From contig WLTJ01000102.1 of assembly GCA_009705435.1 (NCBI GenBank), positions 1-6,287 of the forward strand: DNA of 6,287 bases, written 5' to 3'. Shown piece after piece: positions 1-5,922 of this stretch. The stretch's first letter is position 1, and each line of letters begins with the position of its first letter. The notes under the pieces were generated by a model, which saw only the letters and a list, made by a program, of their open reading frames with translations, searched no databases and was not told the origin of the DNA. The stretch is from Actinomycetota bacterium (lineage in GTDB: Bacteria; Actinomycetota; Acidimicrobiia; Acidimicrobiales; Ilumatobacteraceae). The position numbers and the translations under genes are program-made.

Positions 1-1107
1 ACGTTTCTTGGGGCTCAGTATGACAAAGGTTTGGCTTGGGTGCATTTCGAAGTCGGTTGCGGCGGGCTCGGTTTAAATCCGAAGTTGCAACGCCAAATCA
101 ACGAGCAGGTTTTCGCTGCTGGTGCACCGAATCCCGTAGGACGAAACCCGATTGGTCATGGCATGTGTGGACCAACGGTTGCCGTATGGGGTACCGAAGA
201 GCAGAAAAAACGTTACTTGCGTCCGTTGTTTACTGGAGAAGAAATTTGGTGTCAGTTATTCTCTGAGCCGGGTTCTGGATCCGACTTCGCTGGCTTATCG
301 GCTAAAGGCGTACGCGATGGTGATGAATGGATTGCCAACGGACAGAAAGTATGGACCACATTGGCGCATCTTTCCCGTTGGGGACTGCTCATCGTGCGAA
401 CCGATTCCGAAGCTGTGAAGCATGCAGGAATGACGGCCTTCGTGGTGGATATGCAAGCACCTGGCGTTGAGGTGCGACCGCTGTATCAAATAACTGGCGA
501 GGCTGAGTTCAATGAGGTGTACTTCACCGATGTGCGTATTCCACAGAACGAAATGCTGGGAAGCGTCGGTGACGGATGGCGGGTTTCTCTGACGACATTG
601 ATGAATGAGCGAGTCTCCATTGGCGGAGCGATTCCCGGCAAGGGCTCAGGTGCAATTCGCGAAGCCACAAAAGTGTGGAGTTCATTGCCTCAAGATGAGC
701 GGGATCCTGCCACGAAAGATGAGTTGATGAAGTTATGGATTCGTGCCGAATTGCTACGACTCACCAACATTCGCGCTTCTCAGAATCGCAAAATGGGCGA
801 TCCAGGTCCCGAAGGTTCGATTGCCAAGTTAGCAATGGCCGAATTACATAAGGACATCTATTCCTTCGCAGTCTCCATGATGGGGGCGCAAGGCATGTTG
901 TTCCCGAGTGGATACAACAAGATTCGACCTGAGTTTGCCATGGGAATGGAAAATACCCAAAAGTCTTTCCTGCGTAGTCGTGCCAACTCCATTGAAGGTG
1001 GAACGAGTGAAGTCATGCGCAACATTCTTGGTGAGCGGGTCCTCGGGTTGCCTGGAGATATTCGCGTTGACCGCGACCGCGCATGGAGTCAAGTCCCGCG
1101 CAACTAG
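1..1107 (+). CDS. Acyl-CoA dehydrogenase, FadE family (5'-truncated by window edge)
   Basis: FAD-dependent enzyme that oxidises an acyl-CoA thioester to the 2-enoyl-CoA, as in beta-oxidation or a related acid or steroid breakdown pathway. The frame is open from base 1, so the gene starts upstream. The TTG at 31 is not a credible start because the codons before it are also coding (AQYDKGLAW). The visible 368 residues are most of a usual protein of roughly 390-400. Visible motifs are the flavin/substrate-binding segment QLFSEPGSGSD (bases about 253-285), NGQKVWT, FNEVYFTDVRIP, and the C-terminal SIEGGTSEVMRNILGERVLG. In the last, the Glu encoded at 994-996 is in the position of the catalytic base of many family members. 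The stop codon lies 5 bases from the stop of a convergent gene. Family assignment is firm, but chain-length or pathway specificity cannot be read from sequence. No terminator hairpin is seen after it. Confidence 0.95.
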   Translation, partial: TFLGAQYDKGLAWVHFEVGCGGLGLNPKLQRQINEQVFAAGAPNPVGRNPIGHGMCGPTVAVWGTEEQKKRYLRPLFTGEEIWCQLFSEPGSGSDFAGLSAKGVRDGDEWIANGQKVWTTLAHLSRWGLLIVRTDSEAVKHAGMTAFVVDMQAPGVEVRPLYQITGEAEFNEVYFTDVRIPQNEMLGSVGDGWRVSLTTLMNERVSIGGAIPGKGSGAIREATKVWSSLPQDERDPATKDELMKLWIRAELLRLTNIRASQNRKMGDPGPEGSIAKLAMAELHKDIYSFAVSMMGAQGMLFPSGYNKIRPEFAMGMENTQKSFLRSRANSIEGGTSEVMRNILGERVLGLPGDIRVDRDRAWSQVPRN

Positions 1108-1112
1108 ATAGA

Positions 1113-1523
1113 TCAGTGACCTGTTTGTAGCAAGATTCCGACGAACATTGCTACTAAAGAAGTCAATAGTCCGAGGGCTCCACCCACGGCAATGGCAAAT
1201 TTTGTTTGTCCAATGCTGTGAATGAAGGCGAACATCGCTGTTGCCACGCCCATCAGAATGTGCACGAACATGGTGATTTGATATGCCGTCGAGAGGTCTG
1301 TGCTATCAATTGCAAGAATATTCCAAATGCCAGTGACAACTAAGAGAGCAAAGGCTGGCCAAGCGACGCGGGCGAAAGCCTGAGCGAGAATCTTGGTGCT
1401 CTCTGCTGAGAAGCGGCGCATCTTGGGAACGAGGGCGCCGATGACTATCTGCCCGCCAACCCAAACTGAGGCGCTCAGAATATGCAAGAACAATCGTATG
1501 GTCTCAGAACTTGGAGAAAGCAT
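1113..1523 (-). CDS. Small four-helix membrane protein, CopD-like
   Basis: A 136-residue integral membrane protein of uncertain function. Four hydrophobic segments are visible at about residues 8-31, 50-72, 80-103 and 108-133. The first carries the pattern LHILSASVWVGGQ, which resembles the start of CopD (copper export) domains and related four-helix proteins. Candidate metal or haem ligands are His14, His88 and His102. Arg52 and Trp55 begin the second helix. It starts 3 bases after the ispH stop, with no clear Shine-Dalgarno sequence, so it is probably translated by coupling from the ispH message. A role in copper or haem handling is inference from the weak family likeness. It could equally be an uncharacterised membrane protein or a distant relative of HemJ, which has a similar size and helix count. 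Existence of the gene is well supported by frame, hydrophobicity and operon spacing. Confidence 0.82.
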   Translation of the reverse strand: MLSPSSETIRLFLHILSASVWVGGQIVIGALVPKMRRFSAESTKILAQAFARVAWPAFALLVVTGIWNILAIDSTDLSTAYQITMFVHILMGVATAMFAFIHSIGQTKFAIAVGGALGLLTSLVAMFVGILLQTGH

Positions 1524-1526
1524 GGT

Positions 1527-2570
1527 TCACAAACTTGCAAGCACGTAGCTCGCACCCAAAGAGCGATCGTCAACACTTGGACGAGATGTCAGTGAGCCCC
1601 CACACATGGTGGTTATCGCAGTTTCAATGGCAATCTGCAGATCGCGCAGATTGCGTGGTGGAGGGAAGTATTCGTCTTCATCTGTAATGCGCACTTCCTC
1701 AACTCCGTACAACGGAGCGAGTCTGGCGATCACCGCATCAACTAATTCTTCTGGCGCTGAAGCACCCGCTGTGACTCCCACTGTTCCGCTTAAGTCAGAA
1801 GGTAATTCGTGGGCCGAATTCACTCGGAAAACTCTGGCGCAGCCTGCCTCGCGTGCGAGGCGTTCAAGGGCTCGCGTATTTGATGAGTTAGCCGACCCAA
1901 TGACGATGATGGCATCACATCGAGGGGCCATCGACATTAATGCTGACTGTCGGTTTGTTGTGGCGAAACAGAGATCACTTCGCCCCGGTGTCCAGACTTG
2001 GGGGAAACGCTCTTGAACTCGAACAGCGACTTCTGCCCAATCTCGATGGGACAATGTTGTCTGGGCCAACAGGGCGACTGGTTCTGTGAATTCGGGAAGC
2101 GCATCAACTTCAGAGATTGATTCGACTCGCGAAATTGAGTCTGGAGCAACAGCCATAGTGCCGACGGCTTCTTCATGGCCTTCGTGTCCGACATAGACAA
2201 TGTGAAAGCCTTTGCCAACGCGAACCTTGACTTCGTGATGCACCTTGGTGACCAGCGGGCACACCGAATCAATGACCACAGAACCCCGAGAGCGTGCTGA
2301 CCGCACTACGTCTGGTGCTGACCCGTGCGCGGAGAGCATGATCGGTGATCCTTCGGGGACTTCGCTGATCTCATCCACGAAAATCACACCCAATTGTTCA
2401 AAACGTTCAACGACTAACTTGTTATGGACTATTTCGTGGTAGCAGTACACGGGGGCATCGAAACTGCGTACCATCCACGCCAGTGCCTTAATAGCCATCT
2501 CAACGCCTGCACAAAAGCCTCGGGGTGCCGCCAAGAGCACACGCTCGACCTTGGTGGTGACGACATCCAT
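1527..2570 (-). CDS. ispH: 4-hydroxy-3-methylbut-2-enyl diphosphate reductase
   Basis: IspH (LytB) is the cytoplasmic [4Fe-4S] enzyme that makes IPP and DMAPP from HMBPP, the last step of the MEP isoprenoid pathway. The 347-residue product carries the three cluster cysteines: Cys20 in PRGFCAGVEMA, Cys104 in DSVCPLVTKVH, and Cys201 in SDLCFATTNRQ. Substrate-site residues are also present: His49 in HEIVHNK, His82 in SAHGSAP, His132 and Glu134 in GHEGHEEAVGT, the S229-S230-N231 run in SANSSNTRAL, and Ser271 in TAGASAP. The frame stays open upstream to about 2909, but the ATG at 2568-2570 is chosen because IspH homology begins a few codons later and a TAGCCT -10 candidate lies 7 bases upstream. 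The protein is somewhat longer than the roughly 316-residue E. coli enzyme, with extra residues mainly at the C-terminus. The CopD-like gene follows in the same transcript. Confidence 0.96.
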   Translation of the reverse strand: MDVVTTKVERVLLAAPRGFCAGVEMAIKALAWMVRSFDAPVYCYHEIVHNKLVVERFEQLGVIFVDEISEVPEGSPIMLSAHGSAPDVVRSARSRGSVVIDSVCPLVTKVHHEVKVRVGKGFHIVYVGHEGHEEAVGTMAVAPDSISRVESISEVDALPEFTEPVALLAQTTLSHRDWAEVAVRVQERFPQVWTPGRSDLCFATTNRQSALMSMAPRCDAIIVIGSANSSNTRALERLAREAGCARVFRVNSAHELPSDLSGTVGVTAGASAPEELVDAVIARLAPLYGVEEVRITDEDEYFPPPRNLRDLQIAIETAITTMCGGSLTSRPSVDDRSLGASYVLASL

Positions 2571-2577
2571 ACGGATC

Positions 2578-2583
2578 AGGCTA
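2578..2583 (-). promoter_or_regulatory. ispH: Candidate -10 box for ispH (leaderless geometry)
   Basis: On the minus strand this reads TAGCCT, a match to the actinobacterial TANNNT -10 pattern, and ends 7 bases before the ispH ATG. That spacing would place the transcription start at or within a base or so of the start codon, giving a leaderless message. This agrees with the lack of a well-placed Shine-Dalgarno sequence; the nearest GGAG is 15 bases from the ATG. No recognisable -35 hexamer is seen 16-18 bases further upstream. Confidence 0.5.
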
Positions 2584-2610
2584 ATGCTCCAGGGCTCTAG
2601 ATGAGATGGC

Positions 2611-2628
2611 GCAGGTAGCCTGCAGGTA
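2611..2628. repeat. Overlapping short palindromes and direct repeat before the DUF512 start
   Basis: GCAGG-TAG-CCTGC (2611-2623) is a perfect 5-bp inverted repeat, CCTGCAGG (2619-2626) is a perfect 8-bp palindrome, and GCAGGTA occurs twice (2611-2617 and 2622-2628). These overlap the -10 candidate and the start codon. They could form an operator or be chance. The sequence alone does not decide. Confidence 0.4.
2616..2621 (+). promoter_or_regulatory. Candidate -10 box for the DUF512-der operon (leaderless geometry)
   Basis: TAGCCT followed by exactly 6 bases and then the ATG at 2628. It is the same hexamer as the one proposed for ispH on the other strand. It would put the transcription start at about the A of the ATG, so the first gene of the operon would be leaderless. 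No -35 element resembling TTGACA is visible. The box lies inside a short GCAGG-TAG-CCTGC palindrome. Confidence 0.5.
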
Positions 2629-4052
2629 TGTCTGCCAAGCAATCTGCGCCCGTTGTGGTGGCGGTCACCCCGAATTCGCCTGCAGATGTGGCTGGTATGC
2701 AACCAGGTGATGAAGTGCGGATGCTGAATGGGATGATTCCACGAGACATCATTGAATGGCGCTTGATCGCTGATGAGGCCGAAGTCGAAATTGATTTTGT
2801 GCGCGGTGGTATTGAACAACAAGCCGTGGTGACGAAAAACGCGGGTGAACCCCTTGGGGCAGAGGTCTCGAGTGCTCTTTTCGATCGAGTTCGGACATGC
2901 GATAACCATTGTGCTTTTTGTTTTATTTATCAGTTACCCCCAGGAATGCGTCAGAGTCTGTATCTCAAAGATGATGATTACCGTTTGAGTTTCTTGTACG
3001 GCAACTTCACAACCCTGACCCGTTTTACCGAGGCAGATCTGGAAAGAGTAATTACTGAAGGCTTATCGCCACTCAACGTCAGTATCCATGCAACTGATCC
3101 GACAGTGCGCAGCGAGATGTTGCGCAATCCGCGCGGCGGTATGAGTCTGCGTTGGCTTCGGCAACTTCTTGATCATGACATTTGCGTGAATGGGCAAATC
3201 GTTGTATGTCCTGGAGTGAACGATGGCGACGTCCTTGAAGATTCAATGATCGGGATTCTTGATCGTTATGGAGATCTTCATCATGTGGCTTTGGTCCCAC
3301 TCGGTATCAGCCGTTACAACACTGAAGCAACTATGCGCGCCCACACTCAAGATGAGGCGCGTGCTGTTGTCGAATTAGTTGAACGCTGGCAAAAAATATT
3401 TCTCACACACGTGGGTCATCGCATGGTCTTTGCGGCAGATGAGTATTACCTGATGGCCGACATGGCCTTTCCAGCTGGTGAAGATTACGAAGGTTTCGGT
3501 TTGCATGAGGACGGCATTGGAATGGCGCGAACATTTGAGTGGGAGTTTGACGGTCGCTTAGATCTTCCAACTGGTCCTCAAAGTGGCTTTTTCGCAGCAG
3601 TGGATGGCGCCCCTGCCGAGGGCTACCGAGCCCCGCGGAATCCAGCAGGAGATACTGGTTTGCGCGACTGTAGCAGTTCCGAACTGGGTGATTCGACGGG
3701 TGTCGCACTGTTGCCCCGCCGCGCTGCCCCAGTAGGAATCCTCACCGCGCCCTATGGTGCAGAGGTGCTTCAACCATTAATTGATCGCTGTGGTCGTGAT
3801 GATGTACGCATCGTCACAGTCGCCAATGATTTCTTTGGCGGCAACACCGCAGTGACTGGTTTGATGGTGGGCCAAGACATAGCCAAGGTTCTCTCAACGC
3901 AACCTCAAGGTCACCGCTATCTACTTCCAGATGTTTGTCTATCCGAAGGTCGTTTCCTCGATGGGCTCACACCGCAAGATTTACCCCGACCAGTTGAGAT
4001 CGTGGCAACAGACGGAATAGCGCTTCGGCGAGCATTGGAAGTAGTCAGATGA
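2628..4052 (+). CDS. DUF512 family protein with PDZ and radical-SAM-like Fe-S domains
   Basis: A 474-residue protein of unknown function. Residues about 8-58 resemble a PDZ domain (VVAVTPNSPADVAGMQPGDEV). Next comes Cys91-x3-Cys95-x2-Cys98 (CDNHCAFCFIYQLP), the spacing of a radical SAM [4Fe-4S] site. Family blocks follow: YGNFTTLTR (124-132), SIHATDP (152-158), QIVVCPGVNDG (190-200), PLGISRYN (224-231) and DEYYLMA (271-277). A linker rich in Gly, Ala, Pro and Ser spans about 322-368. The C-terminal DUF512 part has FFGGNTAVTGLMVGQDI and LPDVCLSEGRFLDGLT. Related proteins occur in cyanobacteria and clostridia and are annotated as putative Fe-S oxidoreductases; the substrate is not known. In clostridia a homologous gene is also found next to der (recalled, not checked here). 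The ATG at 2628 fits both the domain start and the upstream -10 box. The stop overlaps the der start in ATGA, so translation is coupled. Confidence 0.92.
   Translation: MSAKQSAPVVVAVTPNSPADVAGMQPGDEVRMLNGMIPRDIIEWRLIADEAEVEIDFVRGGIEQQAVVTKNAGEPLGAEVSSALFDRVRTCDNHCAFCFIYQLPPGMRQSLYLKDDDYRLSFLYGNFTTLTRFTEADLERVITEGLSPLNVSIHATDPTVRSEMLRNPRGGMSLRWLRQLLDHDICVNGQIVVCPGVNDGDVLEDSMIGILDRYGDLHHVALVPLGISRYNTEATMRAHTQDEARAVVELVERWQKIFLTHVGHRMVFAADEYYLMADMAFPAGEDYEGFGLHEDGIGMARTFEWEFDGRLDLPTGPQSGFFAAVDGAPAEGYRAPRNPAGDTGLRDCSSSELGDSTGVALLPRRAAPVGILTAPYGAEVLQPLIDRCGRDDVRIVTVANDFFGGNTAVTGLMVGQDIAKVLSTQPQGHRYLLPDVCLSEGRFLDGLTPQDLPRPVEIVATDGIALRRALEVVR
4037..4041 (+). promoter_or_regulatory. der: Shine-Dalgarno site for der
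   Basis: GGAAG lies 7 bases before the der ATG, inside the last codons of the DUF512 gene. It supports the start at 4049 and contrasts with the leaderless-type starts in this window that lack such a site. Confidence 0.6.
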
Positions 4053-5404
4053 GTGAAGTATCAGAAGTTCAACTCCCAGTTGCAGTGATTGTGGGCCGAC
4101 CAAATGTTGGTAAAAGCACACTCTTTAACCGAGTCATTGGCGAGCAAGCAGCCATCGTTGAAGACCGACCAGGCGTCACTCGCGACCGCAAGGAACTTGA
4201 AGCCAACTGGTTAGGTCACCGATTCACATTGGTGGACACAGGGGGTTGGATGCCAGGCGGCTCAGAACTTGATACCAAGGTCAGTCGTCAGGTTGAAGCC
4301 GCCGTGCGTCATGCCGACTTGGTGATTTTTGTAGTTGATGGTTCGGTCGGTTTAACGGACGACGATGAGTTGATGGCGGCATGGCTTCGTAAGAGTGACG
4401 CTGAGGTCATGGTCGTTGTTAATAAGGCAGACAATGATCGCCGTGAGTCAGATCGTTGGGACTTTTTGTCATTAGGTCTCGGCGACCCGTACCCAGTGAG
4501 TGCATTGCATGGTCGTCGCGCTGGTGACCTGCTTGATGAAGTGATTGCTCGCATGCCAAGTTCGCCGTTGAGCGACGAGTACATGCCGAATTATGGACTT
4601 GACCAGGATTTGACTGCTGTTGGGGATCAAAAGACCCCGCGCGTTGCTTTGGTAGGCCGACCAAATGTCGGCAAAAGCACTCTTTTCAACCGTTTGGTGG
4701 GGGAGGACCGGGCAGTCGTTCACGACATGCCTGGCACAACTCGTGACTCCATTGACACTTTGGTCGAGACCGAAGATGGTCCGGTGATCTTCGTTGATAC
4801 GGCGGGTATGCGTCGTCGCTCGCGTATTGACGATTCGGCAGAGTATTACTCCCTGGTGCGTGCCTTGCGTGCAGTTGATGGATCTGACATTGCTTTATTT
4901 GTCATTGATGCCACTCAAGGTATTACTGCTCAAGATCAGCGATTAGCAGAGCGCATTGATGCGGCAGGATGTCCGATTGTGATCATGCTCAATAAATGGG
5001 AACTCATTGAAGATGCCGAAGAGCGCGAACGCATTGATCTTGAAGTGAAACGTAAATTGTATTTCGTTGATGACGCGCCAGTGTTGAAGGTTTCGGCACT
5101 CACTGGTAAGGGTGTGCACAAGCTTCGTCCCGTGTTACAAGAGGCGATTTTGCAATATCACCGCCGTATTCCAACGCGTGATGTCAATCGTGTGATCGCA
5201 GATGCTCAGCAGCGCCAACCCGCTGGAGGCGGAGCCAAAGTGATGTATGCCTTGCAAGGGGCCACTGATCCTCCAACTTTCACCTTATTTGTCAACCGCG
5301 AGTTGCCACATACCTATTTGCGTTACCTTGAGCGCAGTATTCGTGAAGCATTTAATTTTGGTTCAACACCGCTGAAGTTGCGGGTACGTAAACGAAGCGA
5401 TTGA
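4049..5404 (+). CDS. der: Ribosome biogenesis GTPase Der (EngA)
   Basis: Der is a cytoplasmic GTPase needed for late assembly of the 50S ribosomal subunit. It has two GTPase domains and a C-terminal KH-like domain, and the 451 residues match the usual length. G-domain 1 has GRPNVGKS (16-23), GVTRD (42-46), DTGG (63-66), NKAD (125-128) and SAL (151-153). G-domain 2 has GRPNVGKS (203-210), PGTTRD (228-233), DTAG (250-253), NKWE (315-318) and SAL (349-351). The last ~85 residues, ending LKLRVRKRSD, form the KH-like part. The second G4 motif is NKWE where NKWD is usual; Asp normally contacts the guanine base, and Glu may do so less well. The start overlaps the DUF512 stop by 4 bases, with GGAAG at good spacing. 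A zinc-ribbon gene follows 4 bases after the stop. In many actinobacteria der instead follows cmk, which is not seen here. Confidence 0.97.
   Translation: MSEVSEVQLPVAVIVGRPNVGKSTLFNRVIGEQAAIVEDRPGVTRDRKELEANWLGHRFTLVDTGGWMPGGSELDTKVSRQVEAAVRHADLVIFVVDGSVGLTDDDELMAAWLRKSDAEVMVVVNKADNDRRESDRWDFLSLGLGDPYPVSALHGRRAGDLLDEVIARMPSSPLSDEYMPNYGLDQDLTAVGDQKTPRVALVGRPNVGKSTLFNRLVGEDRAVVHDMPGTTRDSIDTLVETEDGPVIFVDTAGMRRRSRIDDSAEYYSLVRALRAVDGSDIALFVIDATQGITAQDQRLAERIDAAGCPIVIMLNKWELIEDAEERERIDLEVKRKLYFVDDAPVLKVSALTGKGVHKLRPVLQEAILQYHRRIPTRDVNRVIADAQQRQPAGGGAKVMYALQGATDPPTFTLFVNRELPHTYLRYLERSIREAFNFGSTPLKLRVRKRSD
4091..4131 (+). repeat. der: Copy 1 of the P-loop-coding DNA repeat within der
   Basis: The bases encoding VGRPNVGKSTLFNR of G-domain 1 match 4652-4692 at about 35 of 41 positions, including an exact 14-base block GGCCGACCAAATGT (4094-4107 and 4655-4668). 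The offset is 561 bases (187 codons). This reflects the ancient domain duplication of Der, here with unusually similar codon choice. Confidence 0.8.
4652..4692 (+). repeat. der: Copy 2 of the P-loop-coding DNA repeat within der
   Basis: Encodes the matching segment of G-domain 2. Most differences from copy 1 are at synonymous third positions. The two copies are in direct orientation in the same reading frame. Confidence 0.8.
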
Positions 5405-5408
5405 TGTC

Positions 5409-5684
5409 ATGCCGTTTTGTGAGGATTGTGCGAAATATTGGGCGCCAAGTGCAATGCACGCTGATGGCTCGTGTCCAACCTGTGGGCGGGTTCTTGATAG
5501 CCCGCAGATTGCCAGCACATTGCCCACCTTTCGTCGGGTCACGGCGGAGAACATTGATATTCGCCGGTTGGCGAGTGGGCTAGATGATGATCAAGAACTC
5601 CCGAAGACACCATGGCACTTCAAATTACTGGTCGCAGCGCTATGCGTTTATTTGGGTTGGAGAATCGTTCAGATTTTTATCTGA
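5409..5684 (+). CDS. Small zinc-ribbon protein with C-terminal membrane anchor
   Basis: A 91-residue protein I cannot name. The N-terminus has two CxxC pairs, Cys4/Cys7 (FCEDC) and Cys22/Cys25 (SCPTCGRVL), the pattern of a zinc ribbon. A polar, acidic middle (about residues 45-66) follows. A single hydrophobic segment at about 70-91 (HFKLLVAALCVYLGWRIVQ) reaches almost the last residue, as in tail-anchored proteins, so the zinc ribbon should face the cytoplasm. The ATG at 5409 lies 4 bases after the der stop, with only a weak GAAG 11 bases upstream, so translation is probably coupled to der. An overlapping frame from 5401 is rejected because it lacks the paired cysteines and the membrane segment. 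Function is unknown; the operon position suggests a link to translation or ribosome assembly at the membrane, which is inference. Confidence 0.85.
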   Translation: MPFCEDCAKYWAPSAMHADGSCPTCGRVLDSPQIASTLPTFRRVTAENIDIRRLASGLDDDQELPKTPWHFKLLVAALCVYLGWRIVQIFI

Positions 5685-5721
5685 ATAAGTAGGGGCTAGG
5701 GGCGCGGGCATGTGCGGACGC

Positions 5722-5727
5722 TAGGCT
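5722..5727 (+). promoter_or_regulatory. Candidate -10 box for tRNA-Pro
   Basis: TAGGCT fits TANNNT and lies 15 bases before the mature tRNA 5' end, giving a predicted transcript start near 5734 and a short leader for RNase P to remove. No convincing -35 hexamer is present, so this is tentative. Read-through from the der operon is an alternative source of the tRNA, since no terminator is seen between them. Confidence 0.3.
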
Positions 5728-5742
5728 CGCTTGCACATATCT

Positions 5743-5816
5743 CGGGCTGTAGCGCAGCTTGGTAGCGCGCTTGACTGGGGGTCAAGAGGTCGCAGGTTCA
5801 AATCCTGTCAGCCCGA
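5743..5816 (+). tRNA. tRNA-Pro, anticodon GGG
   Basis: All four arms fold. The acceptor stem is CGGGCTG with CAGCCCG (7 perfect pairs). The D arm is GCGC-AGCTTGGTA-GCGC, the anticodon arm is CTTGA-CTGGGGG-TCAAG, and the T arm is GCAGG-TTCAAAT-CCTGT with one G-U pair. The anticodon GGG is at 5777-5779 and reads CCC and CCU proline codons. The C1-G72 pair and discriminator A73 agree with bacterial tRNA-Pro identity. CCA is not encoded (the 3' flank is CACA), so it must be added after transcription. Confidence 0.97.
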
Positions 5817-5823
5817 CACAATG

Positions 5824-5865
5824 ACGGCAGGCTCTGATAATTCGGAGCCTGCCGTTCGTTTTCTG
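5824..5865 (+). terminator. Rho-independent terminator after tRNA-Pro
   Basis: ACGGCAGGCTCTGA (5824-5837) pairs with TCGGAGCCTGCCGT (5842-5855) around a TAAT loop. That gives 14 pairs, 11 of them an uninterrupted perfect outer stem and one inner T-G wobble. The T-rich stretch TCGTTTTCTGTT follows. It ends the tRNA transcript (and any read-through from the der operon) and insulates the downstream gene. Confidence 0.88.
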
Positions 5866-5910
5866 TTCAATCCCGATGCCGTAAAGCCTTCCAGTGGATG
5901 CTCTTGGCAC

Positions 5911-5916
5911 TAACTT
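5911..5916 (+). promoter_or_regulatory. Candidate -10 box for the ATP-grasp gene (leaderless geometry)
   Basis: TAACTT followed by exactly 6 bases and then the ATG at 5923, the same spacing as at the DUF512 operon. It would give a leaderless message. No Shine-Dalgarno sequence at useful spacing precedes the ATG, and a weak TTCCAG (5889-5894) is the only -35 candidate. Confidence 0.45.
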
Positions 5917-5922
5917 TGAGAC

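Larger units (their letters stand above)
2577..2622. repeat. Inverted repeat CAGGCTA / TAGCCTG in the divergent promoter spacer
   Basis: Perfect 7-bp arms at 2577-2583 and 2616-2622 separated by 32 bases. The arms coincide with the two proposed -10 boxes, so the symmetry may reflect two back-to-back promoters rather than a regulator site. The palindrome TCTAGA (2596-2601) lies near the centre. The polymerase footprints of the two promoters would overlap here. Confidence 0.5.

Noticed and set aside
1113..1523. Identification of the membrane protein as HemJ
   Set aside because: Size and helix count are similar, but I do not see the characteristic HemJ motifs clearly enough to use that name.
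1606..2016. 136-codon open frame on the plus strand inside ispH
   Set aside because: Antisense to clearly coding ispH sequence, with low-complexity Ser/Arg-rich translation and no recognisable domain.
2571..2909. Open frame extending ispH upstream by 113 codons on the minus strand
   Set aside because: The extra residues have no family likeness, overlap the DUF512 coding region on the other strand, and lie before a good ATG with a -10 box. This is an antisense shadow.
4091..4692. Repeat pair in der as a possible mobile or recombination element
   Set aside because: The copies encode the P-loops of the two GTPase domains in frame, so they reflect the known domain duplication of the protein.
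5401..5583. Alternative frame starting at the der stop codon
   Set aside because: It overlaps the zinc-ribbon gene, whose paired cysteines and membrane segment are convincing. This frame shows neither.
5710..5738. Possible hairpin ATGTGC / GCACAT between the zinc-ribbon gene and the tRNA
   Set aside because: Only 6 pairs around a 17-base loop and no T-tract, so it is not a credible terminator for the der operon. It also overlaps the candidate tRNA promoter.
5731..5913. Open frame running through the tRNA and terminator
   Set aside because: It covers a fully folded tRNA-Pro and a perfect terminator hairpin, which explain the sequence better.
5816..5922. Integration (att) site scar at the tRNA 3' end
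   Set aside because: No repeat of the tRNA 3' end is present in the window and no integrase or phage-like gene follows; the region is a terminator and a promoter.
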